Notes: generated by a model from the letters alone, not told the origin. 11,878 nucleotides of DNA from Burkholderiales bacterium (GCA_005793295.1 SXSX01000134.1:1-11878); one strand, 5' to 3'. Shown: positions 1 to 6,590, numbered from the stretch's first letter. Program-made: numbers and translations.

Positions 1-16
1 CGCCGCCGAGGTTGGC

Positions 17-50
17 TCAAGTAACTCCAATCGCTTGGCAGTTACTTAGA
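17..50 (-). other. Hairpin spanning the fadD stop codon
   Basis: Seen: AAGTAACT (19-26) is a perfect inverted repeat of AGTTACTT (40-47). Inside it CCAA (27-30) pairs with TTGG (35-38), leaving one bulged base (39) and a four-base loop (31-34). TC (17-18) can also pair with GA (49-50) across a bulged base. Read as the fadD transcript, the loop is GCGA, which fits the stable GNRA tetraloop class. The fadD stop codon (42-44) lies in the stem. There is no T-run after it in the direction of fadD transcription, so it is not a canonical intrinsic terminator. It may be a 3' stabilising or processing hairpin, or part of a terminator that continues beyond the window edge. Confidence 0.55.
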
Positions 51-1724
51 GTCTCGCAGTTCGCGCCGCAGAATTTTCCCGACTGGCGTCTTAGGTAGGT
101 CGGCGCGAAACTCAATGACCTTGGGTTGTTTGTAACCCGTGAGATTTTCTTTGCAATGGGCACGAACCGAGGCTTCGCTCAAGTTGGGGTCTTTTTTCAC
201 GATCACAAGTTTGACCGCCTCCCCCGTTTGTTCATCGGCCATACCAATGCAAGCGCATTCCATCACGCCTGGGAGCTGGGCTACAACATCTTCAATTTCA
301 GTGGGGTACACATTAAAGCCACTGACCAAAATCATGTCCTTTTTACGGTCGACAATTTTGAAGTAGCCGCGATCGTCGACGGTTCCGATATCTCCAGACT
401 TGAAGTAACCATCTGCCGTCATTACTTTGGCGGTTTCATCCGGGCGCTGCCAATATCCAGCCATCACCTGCGGGCCCTTGATAGCAATCTCACCCGACTG
501 CCCTGGCGGCGTTTCGTTGCCATCATCATCGAGCAACTTCATGTAGGTGCTTGGCAGCGGAATGCCGATGGTGCCGGTATAGGCTGTATCGGTCACCACG
601 TTGCAACTAGCCGAAGGCGAGGTTTCGCTCAGGCCGTATCCCTCACAAATAGGACAACCCGTTTTATCAACCCATAATTTCGCGACGCTACTTTGAACTG
701 CGGTACCACCGCCTACTGACACCTTGAGGTGACTCCAATCCACCGTGTTGAAATCAGGGTGATTCGCTAAACCGTTAAATAGCGTATTGACGGCGGGAAA
801 GCTGTGAATACAGTGCTTTGACAACTCTTTAAGGACGGCGGGGATGTCACGCGGATTGGGGATCAAGATCAGTTTTCCACCGGTGCGCATGCTTAGCATC
901 ATGCCTACCGTAAAAGCAAAAATATGGTACAGCGGCAATGCGCAAACGCCCGTGGGTTGTTCGTTCTCCGGCACCTTCGCCATCACGGGTTGGTTCCAAG
1001 ACTCTGACTGCAAGACGTTGGCAATGAGGTTGCGATGCAGCAAGACGGCGCCTTTGGAAACTCCGGTGGTGCCGCCCGTGTATTGCAATACCGCCACTTC
1101 ATCGGCGTGTATCATTGGTTTGGAAAATGGCGCAGCAGCGCCTACCGCAATGGCCGAATTAAAGCGTACAGCGTGAGGCAAGTTAAATGGGGGAACCAAC
1201 TTCTTGACGTTGCGCACCACGTAATTCACCAAACCGCCTTTGAGCCAACCGAGCTGATCGCCCATAGCGCACAGCACAATATGCTTGACCGACGTGGCCT
1301 CCAAGCATTTCTCTAGCGTATTGGCAAAATTTTCAATGATGACAATGGCCTTGGCGCCCGAGTCTTTTAACTGGTGCTCCAACTCGCGCGGGGTGTACAA
1401 GGGATTGACGTTCACGACCACAAAACCTGCGCGCAAGATTCCAGCAACGGCCACCGGGTATTGCGGCACGTTAGGCATTATGATTGCAACCCGGTCCCCC
1501 TTGGTCAAGCCCAAGCCTTGCAAGTACGCCGCAAAAGATTGGCTTAATCGGTCGGTCTGGGCAAAGCTAATGTCCTTGCCCATAAAACTGTAGGCGACTT
1601 TGTTAGCGTGTTTTAGAAAGCTTTCTTCCATCAACGCAACCAAGGACTGGTAAATAGACGCGTCGATATCCGCTGGCACGCCTGCGGGGTAGCTAGAAAG
1701 CCAAATGCGCTCAGAACTTTGCAT
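42..1724 (-). CDS. fadD: Long-chain fatty acid--CoA ligase (acyl-CoA synthetase)
   Basis: Activates long-chain fatty acids to acyl-CoA using ATP and CoA, through an acyl-adenylate, for beta-oxidation or lipid synthesis; it acts at the cytoplasmic face of the inner membrane. The 560-residue protein matches the usual length of FadD (about 560). Adenylate-forming (ANL superfamily) motifs are all present and in order. The ATP-binding loop YTGGTTGVSKG is at 215-225 and GYGLSET at 362-368. The hinge and fatty-acyl signature region is at about 438-474, with SGD at 443-445 and the DRKKDMI segment at 459-465. The C-terminal catalytic lysine is K550 in PKTPVGK. The ATG at 1722-1724 has an AAAGGG-type ribosome site just upstream. 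It lies 34 bases after pntB on the same strand, so it is probably the last gene of the pnt transcript. The family call is firm; chain-length preference cannot be read from sequence, so another medium- or long-chain ligase is possible. Confidence 0.93.
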   Translation of the reverse strand: MQSSERIWLSSYPAGVPADIDASIYQSLVALMEESFLKHANKVAYSFMGKDISFAQTDRLSQSFAAYLQGLGLTKGDRVAIIMPNVPQYPVAVAGILRAGFVVVNVNPLYTPRELEHQLKDSGAKAIVIIENFANTLEKCLEATSVKHIVLCAMGDQLGWLKGGLVNYVVRNVKKLVPPFNLPHAVRFNSAIAVGAAAPFSKPMIHADEVAVLQYTGGTTGVSKGAVLLHRNLIANVLQSESWNQPVMAKVPENEQPTGVCALPLYHIFAFTVGMMLSMRTGGKLILIPNPRDIPAVLKELSKHCIHSFPAVNTLFNGLANHPDFNTVDWSHLKVSVGGGTAVQSSVAKLWVDKTGCPICEGYGLSETSPSASCNVVTDTAYTGTIGIPLPSTYMKLLDDDGNETPPGQSGEIAIKGPQVMAGYWQRPDETAKVMTADGYFKSGDIGTVDDRGYFKIVDRKKDMILVSGFNVYPTEIEDVVAQLPGVMECACIGMADEQTGEAVKLVIVKKDPNLSEASVRAHCKENLTGYKQPKVIEFRADLPKTPVGKILRRELRDSK

Positions 1725-1758
1725 TGTTGTTTCCCTTTGAGAGTCTGCTTAGGCGACT

Positions 1759-3198
1759 TTATTCAATGGCCTTGACCATGTCTTCGACGACTTTTTTGGC
1801 ATCGCCAAACACCATCATGGTTTTATCCATATAAAAAAGCTCGTTGTCTAATCCTGCATAACCCGCAGCCATCGAACGCTTATTGACAATGATGGTTTTG
1901 GCCTTGTAGGCCTCCAAAATCGGCATGCCGTAGATTGCGCTGCCCTTGATGTGTGCCGCAGGGTTCACAACGTCATTGGCGCCCAAAATAATCGCCACAT
2001 CGGCTTGTCCAAATTCGCCGTTGATGTCTTCCATCTCAAACACCTGGTCATAGGGAACCTCCGCTTCAGCCAACAACACATTCATATGCCCCGGCATGCG
2101 ACCCGCCACGGGGTGAATCGCGTATTTCACCGTGATGCCTTTGGCAGTGAGCTTGGCCGCCAGTTCTTTGACCGCGTGCTGGGCCCGAGCCACGGCCAGG
2201 CCGTAACCCGGAACGATCACCACGGTTTCAGCGTTACCCAACACAAAAGCGGCGTCATCGGCACTGCCACTTTTAACCGGGCGCTGTTCCGCGCTGGCCG
2301 CAGACGAGGTACTGGCTTCGCCACCAAAACCACCCAAGATCACATTAAAGAAAGAGCGGTTCATGGCTTTGCACATGATGTAGCTCAAAATCGCGCCCGA
2401 TGATCCCACCAAGCTGCCGGCGATGATCAACATGCTGTTGTTCAAACTAAAACCAATGCCTGCTGCTGCCCAGCCAGAGTAGCTATTGAGCATGGACACC
2501 ACCACCGGCATATCAGCGCCACCAATCGGAATAATGATCAACACGCCCATGACAAAAGCCAAGGCCAGCATGGCAAAGAAAGCATTCCAGTCGCCCTGGA
2601 CCGTGAAAATCAGCCCCAAGCCCACGGTCGCCAAGCCCAAGACCAAATTCAATTTGTGTTGCCCGGCAAACTGCACCGGGGCACCTTGGAACAGGCGAAA
2701 CTTGTATTTTCCTGATAGTTTTCCAAAAGCAATCACCGAGCCGCTAAAGGTAATCGCGCCAATGGCTGCGCCCAAGAATAATTCCAAACGGTTACCCGCA
2801 GGAATCGGCGCGCCTCTTTCTAATCCGTGAAGCAAGGCGTGGGGCTCTGCAACCGCAGCCACTGCAATGAACACAGCAGCCAAACCAATCATGCTGTGCA
2901 TAAAAGCGACCAACTCAGGCATCTTGGTCATCTCAACGCGCTTAGCCATCAAGGTGCCAGCGGTACCGCCCACCAGCAAAGCACCCAACACCCAAGCCAT
3001 TCCCGACAGACCGTCTTGTCCCATGTGGGAAGCGAGTTTGACAATCAAGGCGGCAGTCGTTACCACCGCAACCGCCATACCAACCATACCAAAGACATTA
3101 CCGCGAATAGAGGTGGTGGGGTGCGACAGGCCTTTGAGCGCTTGGATGAAACAAACGCTGGCAAATAAATACAGCAGGGTAACGAGGTTCAGGCTCAT
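1759..3198 (-). CDS. pntB: NAD(P) transhydrogenase subunit beta
   Basis: Beta subunit of the proton-translocating NAD(P)+ transhydrogenase. It carries most of the membrane domain (dII) and the NADP(H)-binding domain dIII. Length is 479 residues, normal for PntB (about 460-480). Residues 1-280 hold many hydrophobic segments, consistent with the multi-pass dII. H101 in the MPELVAFMHS segment aligns by context with the proton-channel histidine (His91) of E. coli PntB. A linker rich in Ala, Ser and Gly (about 294-314) leads to dIII, which shows the NADP-binding loop VPGYGLAVARAQ (329-340), GRMPGHMNV (366-374), GAND (406-409) and NKRSM (439-443). The start overlaps the pntA2 stop by ATGA (3195-3198), and AAGGAGG (3206-3212 read on the minus strand) is a near-perfect ribosome site, so strict coupling with pntA2 is expected. 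Confidence 0.96.
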   Translation of the reverse strand: MSLNLVTLLYLFASVCFIQALKGLSHPTTSIRGNVFGMVGMAVAVVTTAALIVKLASHMGQDGLSGMAWVLGALLVGGTAGTLMAKRVEMTKMPELVAFMHSMIGLAAVFIAVAAVAEPHALLHGLERGAPIPAGNRLELFLGAAIGAITFSGSVIAFGKLSGKYKFRLFQGAPVQFAGQHKLNLVLGLATVGLGLIFTVQGDWNAFFAMLALAFVMGVLIIIPIGGADMPVVVSMLNSYSGWAAAGIGFSLNNSMLIIAGSLVGSSGAILSYIMCKAMNRSFFNVILGGFGGEASTSSAASAEQRPVKSGSADDAAFVLGNAETVVIVPGYGLAVARAQHAVKELAAKLTAKGITVKYAIHPVAGRMPGHMNVLLAEAEVPYDQVFEMEDINGEFGQADVAIILGANDVVNPAAHIKGSAIYGMPILEAYKAKTIIVNKRSMAAGYAGLDNELFYMDKTMMVFGDAKKVVEDMVKAIE

Positions 3199-3515
3199 TG
3201 CGAACCCTCCTTCGGCGTTACTTTTTTCTCTTTCTTTTTGAACATTTCAAGCATGCGCCGGGTGACCATAAAGCCGCCAAAGACATTCACTGCCGCCAAG
3301 GCCACGGCCAACACCCCCATGGTTTTACCCAAGGGCGTTTCAGTGAGCGCAGCGGCCAGCATCGCGCCGACCATGACGATGGCTGAAATCGCATTCGTCA
3401 CCGCCATCAACGGCGTGTGCAACGCAGGGGTGACGGTCCAAACTACGTGGTAGCCCACGTAAATGGCCAACACAAAAATAATCAGGTTCAAGATAGTGGG
3501 AGAGACAACTTCCAT
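3195..3515 (-). CDS. pntA2: NAD(P) transhydrogenase subunit alpha part 2 (membrane)
   Basis: Small membrane part of the split alpha subunit, forming dII together with PntB. The 106-residue protein has three hydrophobic segments, at about 8-26, 40-58 and 66-86. The family-typical HTPLMAVTNAISAIV segment is at 33-47 and a lysine-rich tail at 93-98. The start is set at ATG 3513-3515 because AGGA lies six bases upstream and family members begin close to the first membrane helix. An in-frame GTG at 3585-3587 would add 24 polar residues and overlap pntA1 by 43 bases, and is unlikely. The gap after pntA1 is 29 bases, and the stop overlaps the pntB start. The split pntA1/pntA2 arrangement is known from Rhodospirillum rubrum and many proteobacteria; E. 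coli has one fused PntA. Confidence 0.93.
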   Translation of the reverse strand: MEVVSPTILNLIIFVLAIYVGYHVVWTVTPALHTPLMAVTNAISAIVMVGAMLAAALTETPLGKTMGVLAVALAAVNVFGGFMVTRRMLEMFKKKEKKVTPKEGSQ

Positions 3516-3521
3516 GTTTTT

Positions 3522-3525
3522 TCCT
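3522..3525 (-). promoter_or_regulatory. Ribosome binding site of pntA2
   Basis: AGGA (reading the minus strand) ends six bases before the ATG at 3513-3515. It decides the short start of pntA2 over the upstream GTG at 3585-3587, which lies inside pntA1. Confidence 0.75.
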
Positions 3526-3544
3526 AATGCTTTGGTTTTATGCT

Positions 3545-4678
3545 TTATGTTTTGCGCTTGACTTCGCCGGCTTGCGTCATCAAACACGCGGCGACGATAT
3601 CGTCTTCGAGGTCTACCGTAAAAGCACCCTCTTTGGTCAGCACCAGCTTTAAAAAGTCCAGCACATTGCGGGCGTAAAGCGAAGAGGCATCGGCCGCGAC
3701 CAAGGCCGGCAAATTGGTCTCACCGACCAGCGTGACTCCGTGTTTGACCACCGTTTGTCCAGCCTCGGTCAAAACACAATTGCCGCTGATTCCATCAGCC
3801 GCTTTACCTGCAGCGATGTCAATGACCACCGAGCCAGGCTTCATGCTTTGCACCATCTCTTGCGTTACCAATACCGGCGCTGCACGGCCTGGGATCAAAG
3901 CTGTTGAGATCACCACATCGGCCTGCGCCACCCGCTTAGCTACTTCTATTTTTTGGCGGTCTAGCCAACTCTGGGGCATGGGGCGAGCGTAGCCGCCTAC
4001 GCCGACAGCTGCCTCTTTTTCTTCGTCTGTTTCGTACGGAACATCAATGAATTTGCCACCCAAAGATTCCACCTGCTCTTTCACGCTGGGGCGCACATCA
4101 GAGGCCTCAATCACCGCGCCCAAACGCTTGGCGGTTGCAATGGCTTGCAAGCCTGCCACGCCTACACCCAAAATCACCACCCTCGCAGCCTTGACCGTAC
4201 CAGCCGCCGTCATCAGCATCGGAAAAAACCGCTGGTAGGTATTGGCAGCAATCATCACCGCTTTGTATCCAGCAATATTGGCTTGGCTTGAAAGCACATC
4301 CATGCTTTGCGCGCGCGTGGTGCGCGGCGCCGCTTCGAGGGCGAAACTGGTCAGTCCCGCCGCGGCCAATCGCTGCAAACCAGCCGCATCAAACGGGTTG
4401 AGCATGCCCACCAGGGCTGCGCCGGCTTTCATGTGGGCAAGTTGGTCTGACGAAGGCGCTGCAACCTTGAGCACCAAAGCACACGCCAGCGCCGTGCTTG
4501 CGTCCACGATCTGCGCCCCAGCTTGAACAAACGCTTCATTAGTAACGCTTGCAGCCATACCAGCACCCGACTCAATGGCTACGGTGTGCCCTTGGGCAAT
4601 GAGTTTTTTAACAGTCTCGGGGGTAACAGCAACGCGGGTCTCGCCCTTCGTCGTTTCGGCGGGAACGCCAATATGCAT
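3545..4678 (-). CDS. pntA1: NAD(P) transhydrogenase subunit alpha part 1 (NAD-binding)
   Basis: Soluble NAD(H)-binding domain dI, which hands hydride to NADP+ bound in PntB dIII on the cytoplasmic side. The 377 residues fit PntA1 of split transhydrogenases (about 375-385). The protein begins with the family hallmark MHIGVPAETTKGETRVAVTP. R119, Q124 and D127 sit at the spacing of the R. rubrum RQD loop (R127, Q132, D135) that contacts the nicotinamide. The Rossmann loop GVGVAG is at 171-176, followed by the acidic residue D194 in ASDVR, the adenosine-ribose contact by alignment. Unlike fused E. coli PntA, the protein ends with no membrane segment; pntA2 supplies it. The start is ATG 4676-4678, with GAGGAG six bases upstream. 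An in-frame TTG at 4694-4696 lies upstream of and overlaps that ribosome site and is not used here. It heads the pnt-fadD unit, 112 bases after gspC. Confidence 0.95.
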   Translation of the reverse strand: MHIGVPAETTKGETRVAVTPETVKKLIAQGHTVAIESGAGMAASVTNEAFVQAGAQIVDASTALACALVLKVAAPSSDQLAHMKAGAALVGMLNPFDAAGLQRLAAAGLTSFALEAAPRTTRAQSMDVLSSQANIAGYKAVMIAANTYQRFFPMLMTAAGTVKAARVVILGVGVAGLQAIATAKRLGAVIEASDVRPSVKEQVESLGGKFIDVPYETDEEKEAAVGVGGYARPMPQSWLDRQKIEVAKRVAQADVVISTALIPGRAAPVLVTQEMVQSMKPGSVVIDIAAGKAADGISGNCVLTEAGQTVVKHGVTLVGETNLPALVAADASSLYARNVLDFLKLVLTKEGAFTVDLEDDIVAACLMTQAGEVKRKT

Positions 4679-4790
4679 GAGTTGCTCCTCTGGCAAGTAA
4701 ATTAGGTACTCTCTTCAAGCTTACATGAATTTAACAAACCATTCGGTAGTGATAACCCCTGTAGAGCGGGTTAAATCAACTCGATACGAC
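4679..4790 (-). promoter_or_regulatory. gspC-pntA1 intergenic region with a hairpin
   Basis: This 112-base gap is the longest non-coding stretch in the window and the natural place for a pnt promoter. A perfect six-base inverted repeat, TAACCC (4753-4758) and GGGTTA (4768-4773), with a nine-base loop lies in it, with no T-run on either side. I see no sigma-70 promoter with good matches at both -35 and -10; the best pair (TTATCA and TAAATT, 16 apart, minus strand) has four of six matches each. A start-stop ATGTAA occurs on the minus strand at 4721-4726. The region may hold the pnt promoter, an operator, or a weak end of the gspC transcript; sequence alone does not decide. Confidence 0.35.
4685..4690 (-). 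promoter_or_regulatory. Ribosome binding site of pntA1
   Basis: GAGGAG (minus strand) is placed six bases before ATG 4676-4678. It settles the start against an upstream in-frame TTG at 4694-4696. Confidence 0.8.
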
Positions 4791-5258
4791 TTACGGCGAG
4801 CTGGTTTTTGGCAACTCAAGCGTTACCAATGCAGCGCCTTTGGCGTCGGCTCCAAGCGTGGCGCTTCGCCGTTGGACCGATTGCAGCACCCATCTGTCTG
4901 TGACTTTTGCGCCCACCGCATAGGTTTTAGGAGCGCCGCCATCCACTGAAACCAGAGCGAAGCCAGGCTTGTCATCCGAGCTGCCTGCCACCACGCCCAG
5001 CAAGCGCAGACGCGATGCTTGGCTGGGAGCGGGTTCAGCTAGTGGCGCGCTCGATGACGCACCCAAACTTTGCGCTAAAGACAAAGCATTTGGAACTGAC
5101 GAGGCCGCTGGCGTTGACTGAAAATCCGAAGGGTTTGCGATCAAAGCGCTCCCTGTCGCCCCTCCCAACAACCAAAATACCGCGCTCGCAGCACTTGCCG
5201 CTGCTGTCACAAAGGTAGCGAGGTGCAGCCAGCCTCGCTTGGTAGTCGGTTCTTGCAT
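4791..5258 (-). CDS. gspC: Type II secretion protein C, short form without PDZ
   Basis: Inner-membrane protein that connects the T2SS inner-membrane platform to the N0 domain of the secretin GspD through its periplasmic homology region (HR). In the 155 residues seen here, a short basic N-terminus is followed by one membrane helix (about 12-32). Then comes a linker rich in Ala, Ser and Pro (about 44-82) and an HR-like beta domain (about 83-150) containing LRLLGVVAGS, FALVSVDGGAP and the GAKVTDRWVLQSV segment. The protein stops there, so the C-terminal PDZ or coiled-coil domain of the classic, about 270-300 residue GspC is absent. It is divergent from gspG, an arrangement known in Burkholderia. 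Start: ATG 5256-5258 puts the membrane helix near the N-terminus but has no clear ribosome site. GTG 5295-5297, with AAGAG seven bases upstream, would add 13 residues and leave only 33 bases to gspG. The family call is good; the exact start is uncertain. Confidence 0.8.
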   Translation of the reverse strand: MQEPTTKRGWLHLATFVTAAASAASAVFWLLGGATGSALIANPSDFQSTPAASSVPNALSLAQSLGASSSAPLAEPAPSQASRLRLLGVVAGSSDDKPGFALVSVDGGAPKTYAVGAKVTDRWVLQSVQRRSATLGADAKGAALVTLELPKTSSP

Positions 5259-5330
5259 GCTTTGATTATCAATGAAAGGGGATGTTTTTTTAGGCACAAT
5301 CCAACTCTTAGCAATTTCACAAGAAAACCC
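5259..5330. promoter_or_regulatory. Divergent spacer between gspC and gspG
   Basis: The 72 bases between the two opposed start codons should carry promoters for both directions. They contain an odd palindrome, TTGATTATCAA (5262-5272), with five-base arms around a single T, and a run of seven T (5285-5291). A GATAAT hexamer on the minus strand (5265-5270) resembles a -10 box but would start transcription almost at the gspC ATG. No -35/-10 pair is convincing in either direction, so this is called from gene layout and not from motifs. Confidence 0.4.
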
Positions 5331-5774
5331 ATGGGAAACGCTCGCACGTTACTTCGCCGTCACTCGCAAAACGGTTTCACCCTGATAGAGCTGATGGTGG
5401 TGTTGCTTATTATTGGCGTGTTAGCGGCCTTGATTGCTCCCAAGGTTTTAGACCGGGCAGACGATGCCAAAACGATGGCCGCAAAAACCGATGTGCGTAA
5501 CGTTCTTCAAGCCCTCAAGCTCTACCGCTTAGACAATGGGCGCTACCCCAGCAGCGAACAAGGCTTGTCCGCCTTGATAGCCAAGCCCACTGCCGAACCC
5601 ATCCCCGTCAACTGGCGAAAAAATTTAGACCAATTGCCCAACGACCCTTGGGGCAAGCCGTATGTGTTCTTAAACCCGGGTATCCAAGGGGAGGTTGACG
5701 TGATGTCGCTGGGAGCCGACGGACAAGCCGGCGGCGAGGGGAAAAATGCAGATATTGGCAGCTGGCAGCCTTAA
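5331..5774 (+). CDS. gspG: Type II secretion major pseudopilin
   Basis: Major pseudopilin, polymerised into the periplasmic pseudopilus that pushes substrates through the secretin. 147 residues. The leader MGNARTLLRRHSQNG (1-15) is followed by the prepilin peptidase site G15/F16 and FTLIE, with the methylation and assembly glutamate at +5 (E20). The hydrophobic helix runs to about residue 40. The globular part has the GspG hallmarks: DNGRYPSSEQGL, the NDPWGKPY segment, and a C-terminal calcium-binding loop (SLGADGQAGGEGKNADIGSW). The ATG at 5331 gives a normal leader; a longer open frame back to 5223 overlaps gspC on the other strand and is not used. The ribosome site is weak (AAGAAA). It is first in the gspGHIJKLMND operon. 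gspH begins inside its last 29 bases. Confidence 0.96.
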   Translation: MGNARTLLRRHSQNGFTLIELMVVLLIIGVLAALIAPKVLDRADDAKTMAAKTDVRNVLQALKLYRLDNGRYPSSEQGLSALIAKPTAEPIPVNWRKNLDQLPNDPWGKPYVFLNPGIQGEVDVMSLGADGQAGGEGKNADIGSWQP

Positions 5775-6216
5775 GCGTTTTGGCGTGGGTTCAAGTCCCG
5801 CGCAAAGAGCGTCTGGCTTTACGCTGATTGAGCTATTGATCGTATTGGCCATCGTGGCGATGGCCAGCGCTGGTGTGGTTTTGACCTTGCGCGACAACAC
5901 GGCGACTGATCTTGAACGCGACGCGCAGCGCCTTGGCGCCGTTCTCGCTTCTGCCCGCGCACAGTCGCGTATGCAGGGCACGCCCGTGTGGTGGCGCCCC
6001 AGCCCCACCGGGTTTTTGATCGATGGCCTGCAGCCCCCGCAAGCCGCGCAAACATGGCTTTCCCCCGACACAAAGAGCAGTAGTCCAGTCGTCGTTTTAG
6101 GCCCCGAGCCCCTGATCGAAGCCCAAACCATTGTCTTAGAGTCTCGCCGACAAGCCGCTACGCGCGTTCAGTTATCCACCGACGGCCTTCGCCCTTTTGC
6201 GGTGGTGCATCCATGA
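5746..6216 (+). CDS. gspH: Type II secretion minor pseudopilin H
   Basis: Minor pseudopilin of the pseudopilus, located near the tip complex. 156 residues with a type IV prepilin signature: the leader ends RASG (21-24), cleavage falls at G24/F25, and FTLIE gives the +5 glutamate (E29), followed by a hydrophobic helix to about residue 45. The remaining ~110 residues fit the small beta-rich GspH domain but are poorly conserved. The leader is long for a GspH (24 residues instead of about 6-10). Its start at ATG 5746 is supported by GAGGGG at 5736-5741, inside gspG. A GTG at 5785 would give an 11-residue leader but has no ribosome site. It overlaps gspG by 29 bases and gspI by ATGA. Confidence 0.88.
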   Translation: MQILAAGSLKRFGVGSSPAQRASGFTLIELLIVLAIVAMASAGVVLTLRDNTATDLERDAQRLGAVLASARAQSRMQGTPVWWRPSPTGFLIDGLQPPQAAQTWLSPDTKSSSPVVVLGPEPLIEAQTIVLESRRQAATRVQLSTDGLRPFAVVHP

Positions 6217-6587
6217 GGCGTTGCCAGCAACAGGGTTTTACCCTTATTGAAGTTTTGGTCGCGCTTAGCATCGTGGGCATCGCCTTGATCGCAGGCTTCA
6301 AAGCCACCGGCGCACTTACCCACCATGCCCAACGACAAAGCGCACACCTCTTGGGCCAGCTGTGCGCAGAAAATGCATTGGTCTCCTTGCGCTTGCTTCA
6401 CCAAATTCCGGGTATTGGTGAAACAAAAAGCCTGTGCACCCAAGGCGGTCAATCACTGGAAGTCACGCGAACGGTGCAAGCCACGCCCAATCCTAATTTT
6501 GTGCGGGTCGATGTGCAAGTTTCTATCGCAGTGGGGCAGACCCAAGAGGCTGTGATGCGTTTAAGCACCCTCTTAGGACGCAACTAA
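6213..6587 (+). CDS. gspI: Type II secretion minor pseudopilin I
   Basis: Minor pseudopilin that forms the tip complex with GspJ and GspK and starts pseudopilus assembly. 124 residues, typical for GspI. The very short leader MRRCQQQG is cut at G8/F9, then FTLIEVLVALSIVGIALIAG with the +5 glutamate at E13. The mid-region AENALVSLRL resembles the family A-x-N segment after the helix. The start codon overlaps the gspH stop by ATGA (6213-6216), which indicates translational coupling. gspJ begins three bases after its stop. Confidence 0.93.
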   Translation: MRRCQQQGFTLIEVLVALSIVGIALIAGFKATGALTHHAQRQSAHLLGQLCAENALVSLRLLHQIPGIGETKSLCTQGGQSLEVTRTVQATPNPNFVRVDVQVSIAVGQTQEAVMRLSTLLGRN

Positions 6588-6590
6588 GTT

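Noticed and set aside
3516..3587. Longer pntA2 starting at GTG 3585-3587
   Set aside because: It would overlap pntA1 by 43 bases and add 24 polar residues before the first membrane helix, while ATG 3513-3515 has AGGA at good spacing and gives the family-length protein.
4753..4773. Intrinsic terminator after gspC
   Set aside because: The hairpin has only six pairs with a nine-base loop and no following T-run on either strand.
5262..5272. FNR/Anr-type binding site at TTGATTATCAA
   Set aside because: The FNR consensus needs four bases between the TTGAT and ATCAA half-sites; only one is present here, so the half-sites would be on the wrong helical phase.
5291..5312. Sigma-54 promoter (GGCAC ... 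AGCA) before gspG
   Set aside because: The invariant GG and GC would be 16 bases apart instead of the required 10.
5712..5801. Complete tRNA gene ending in the T-arm look-alike
   Set aside because: No seven-base acceptor pairing, D-arm or anticodon arm can be formed in the upstream 60 bases, and the block is coding in gspG and gspH.
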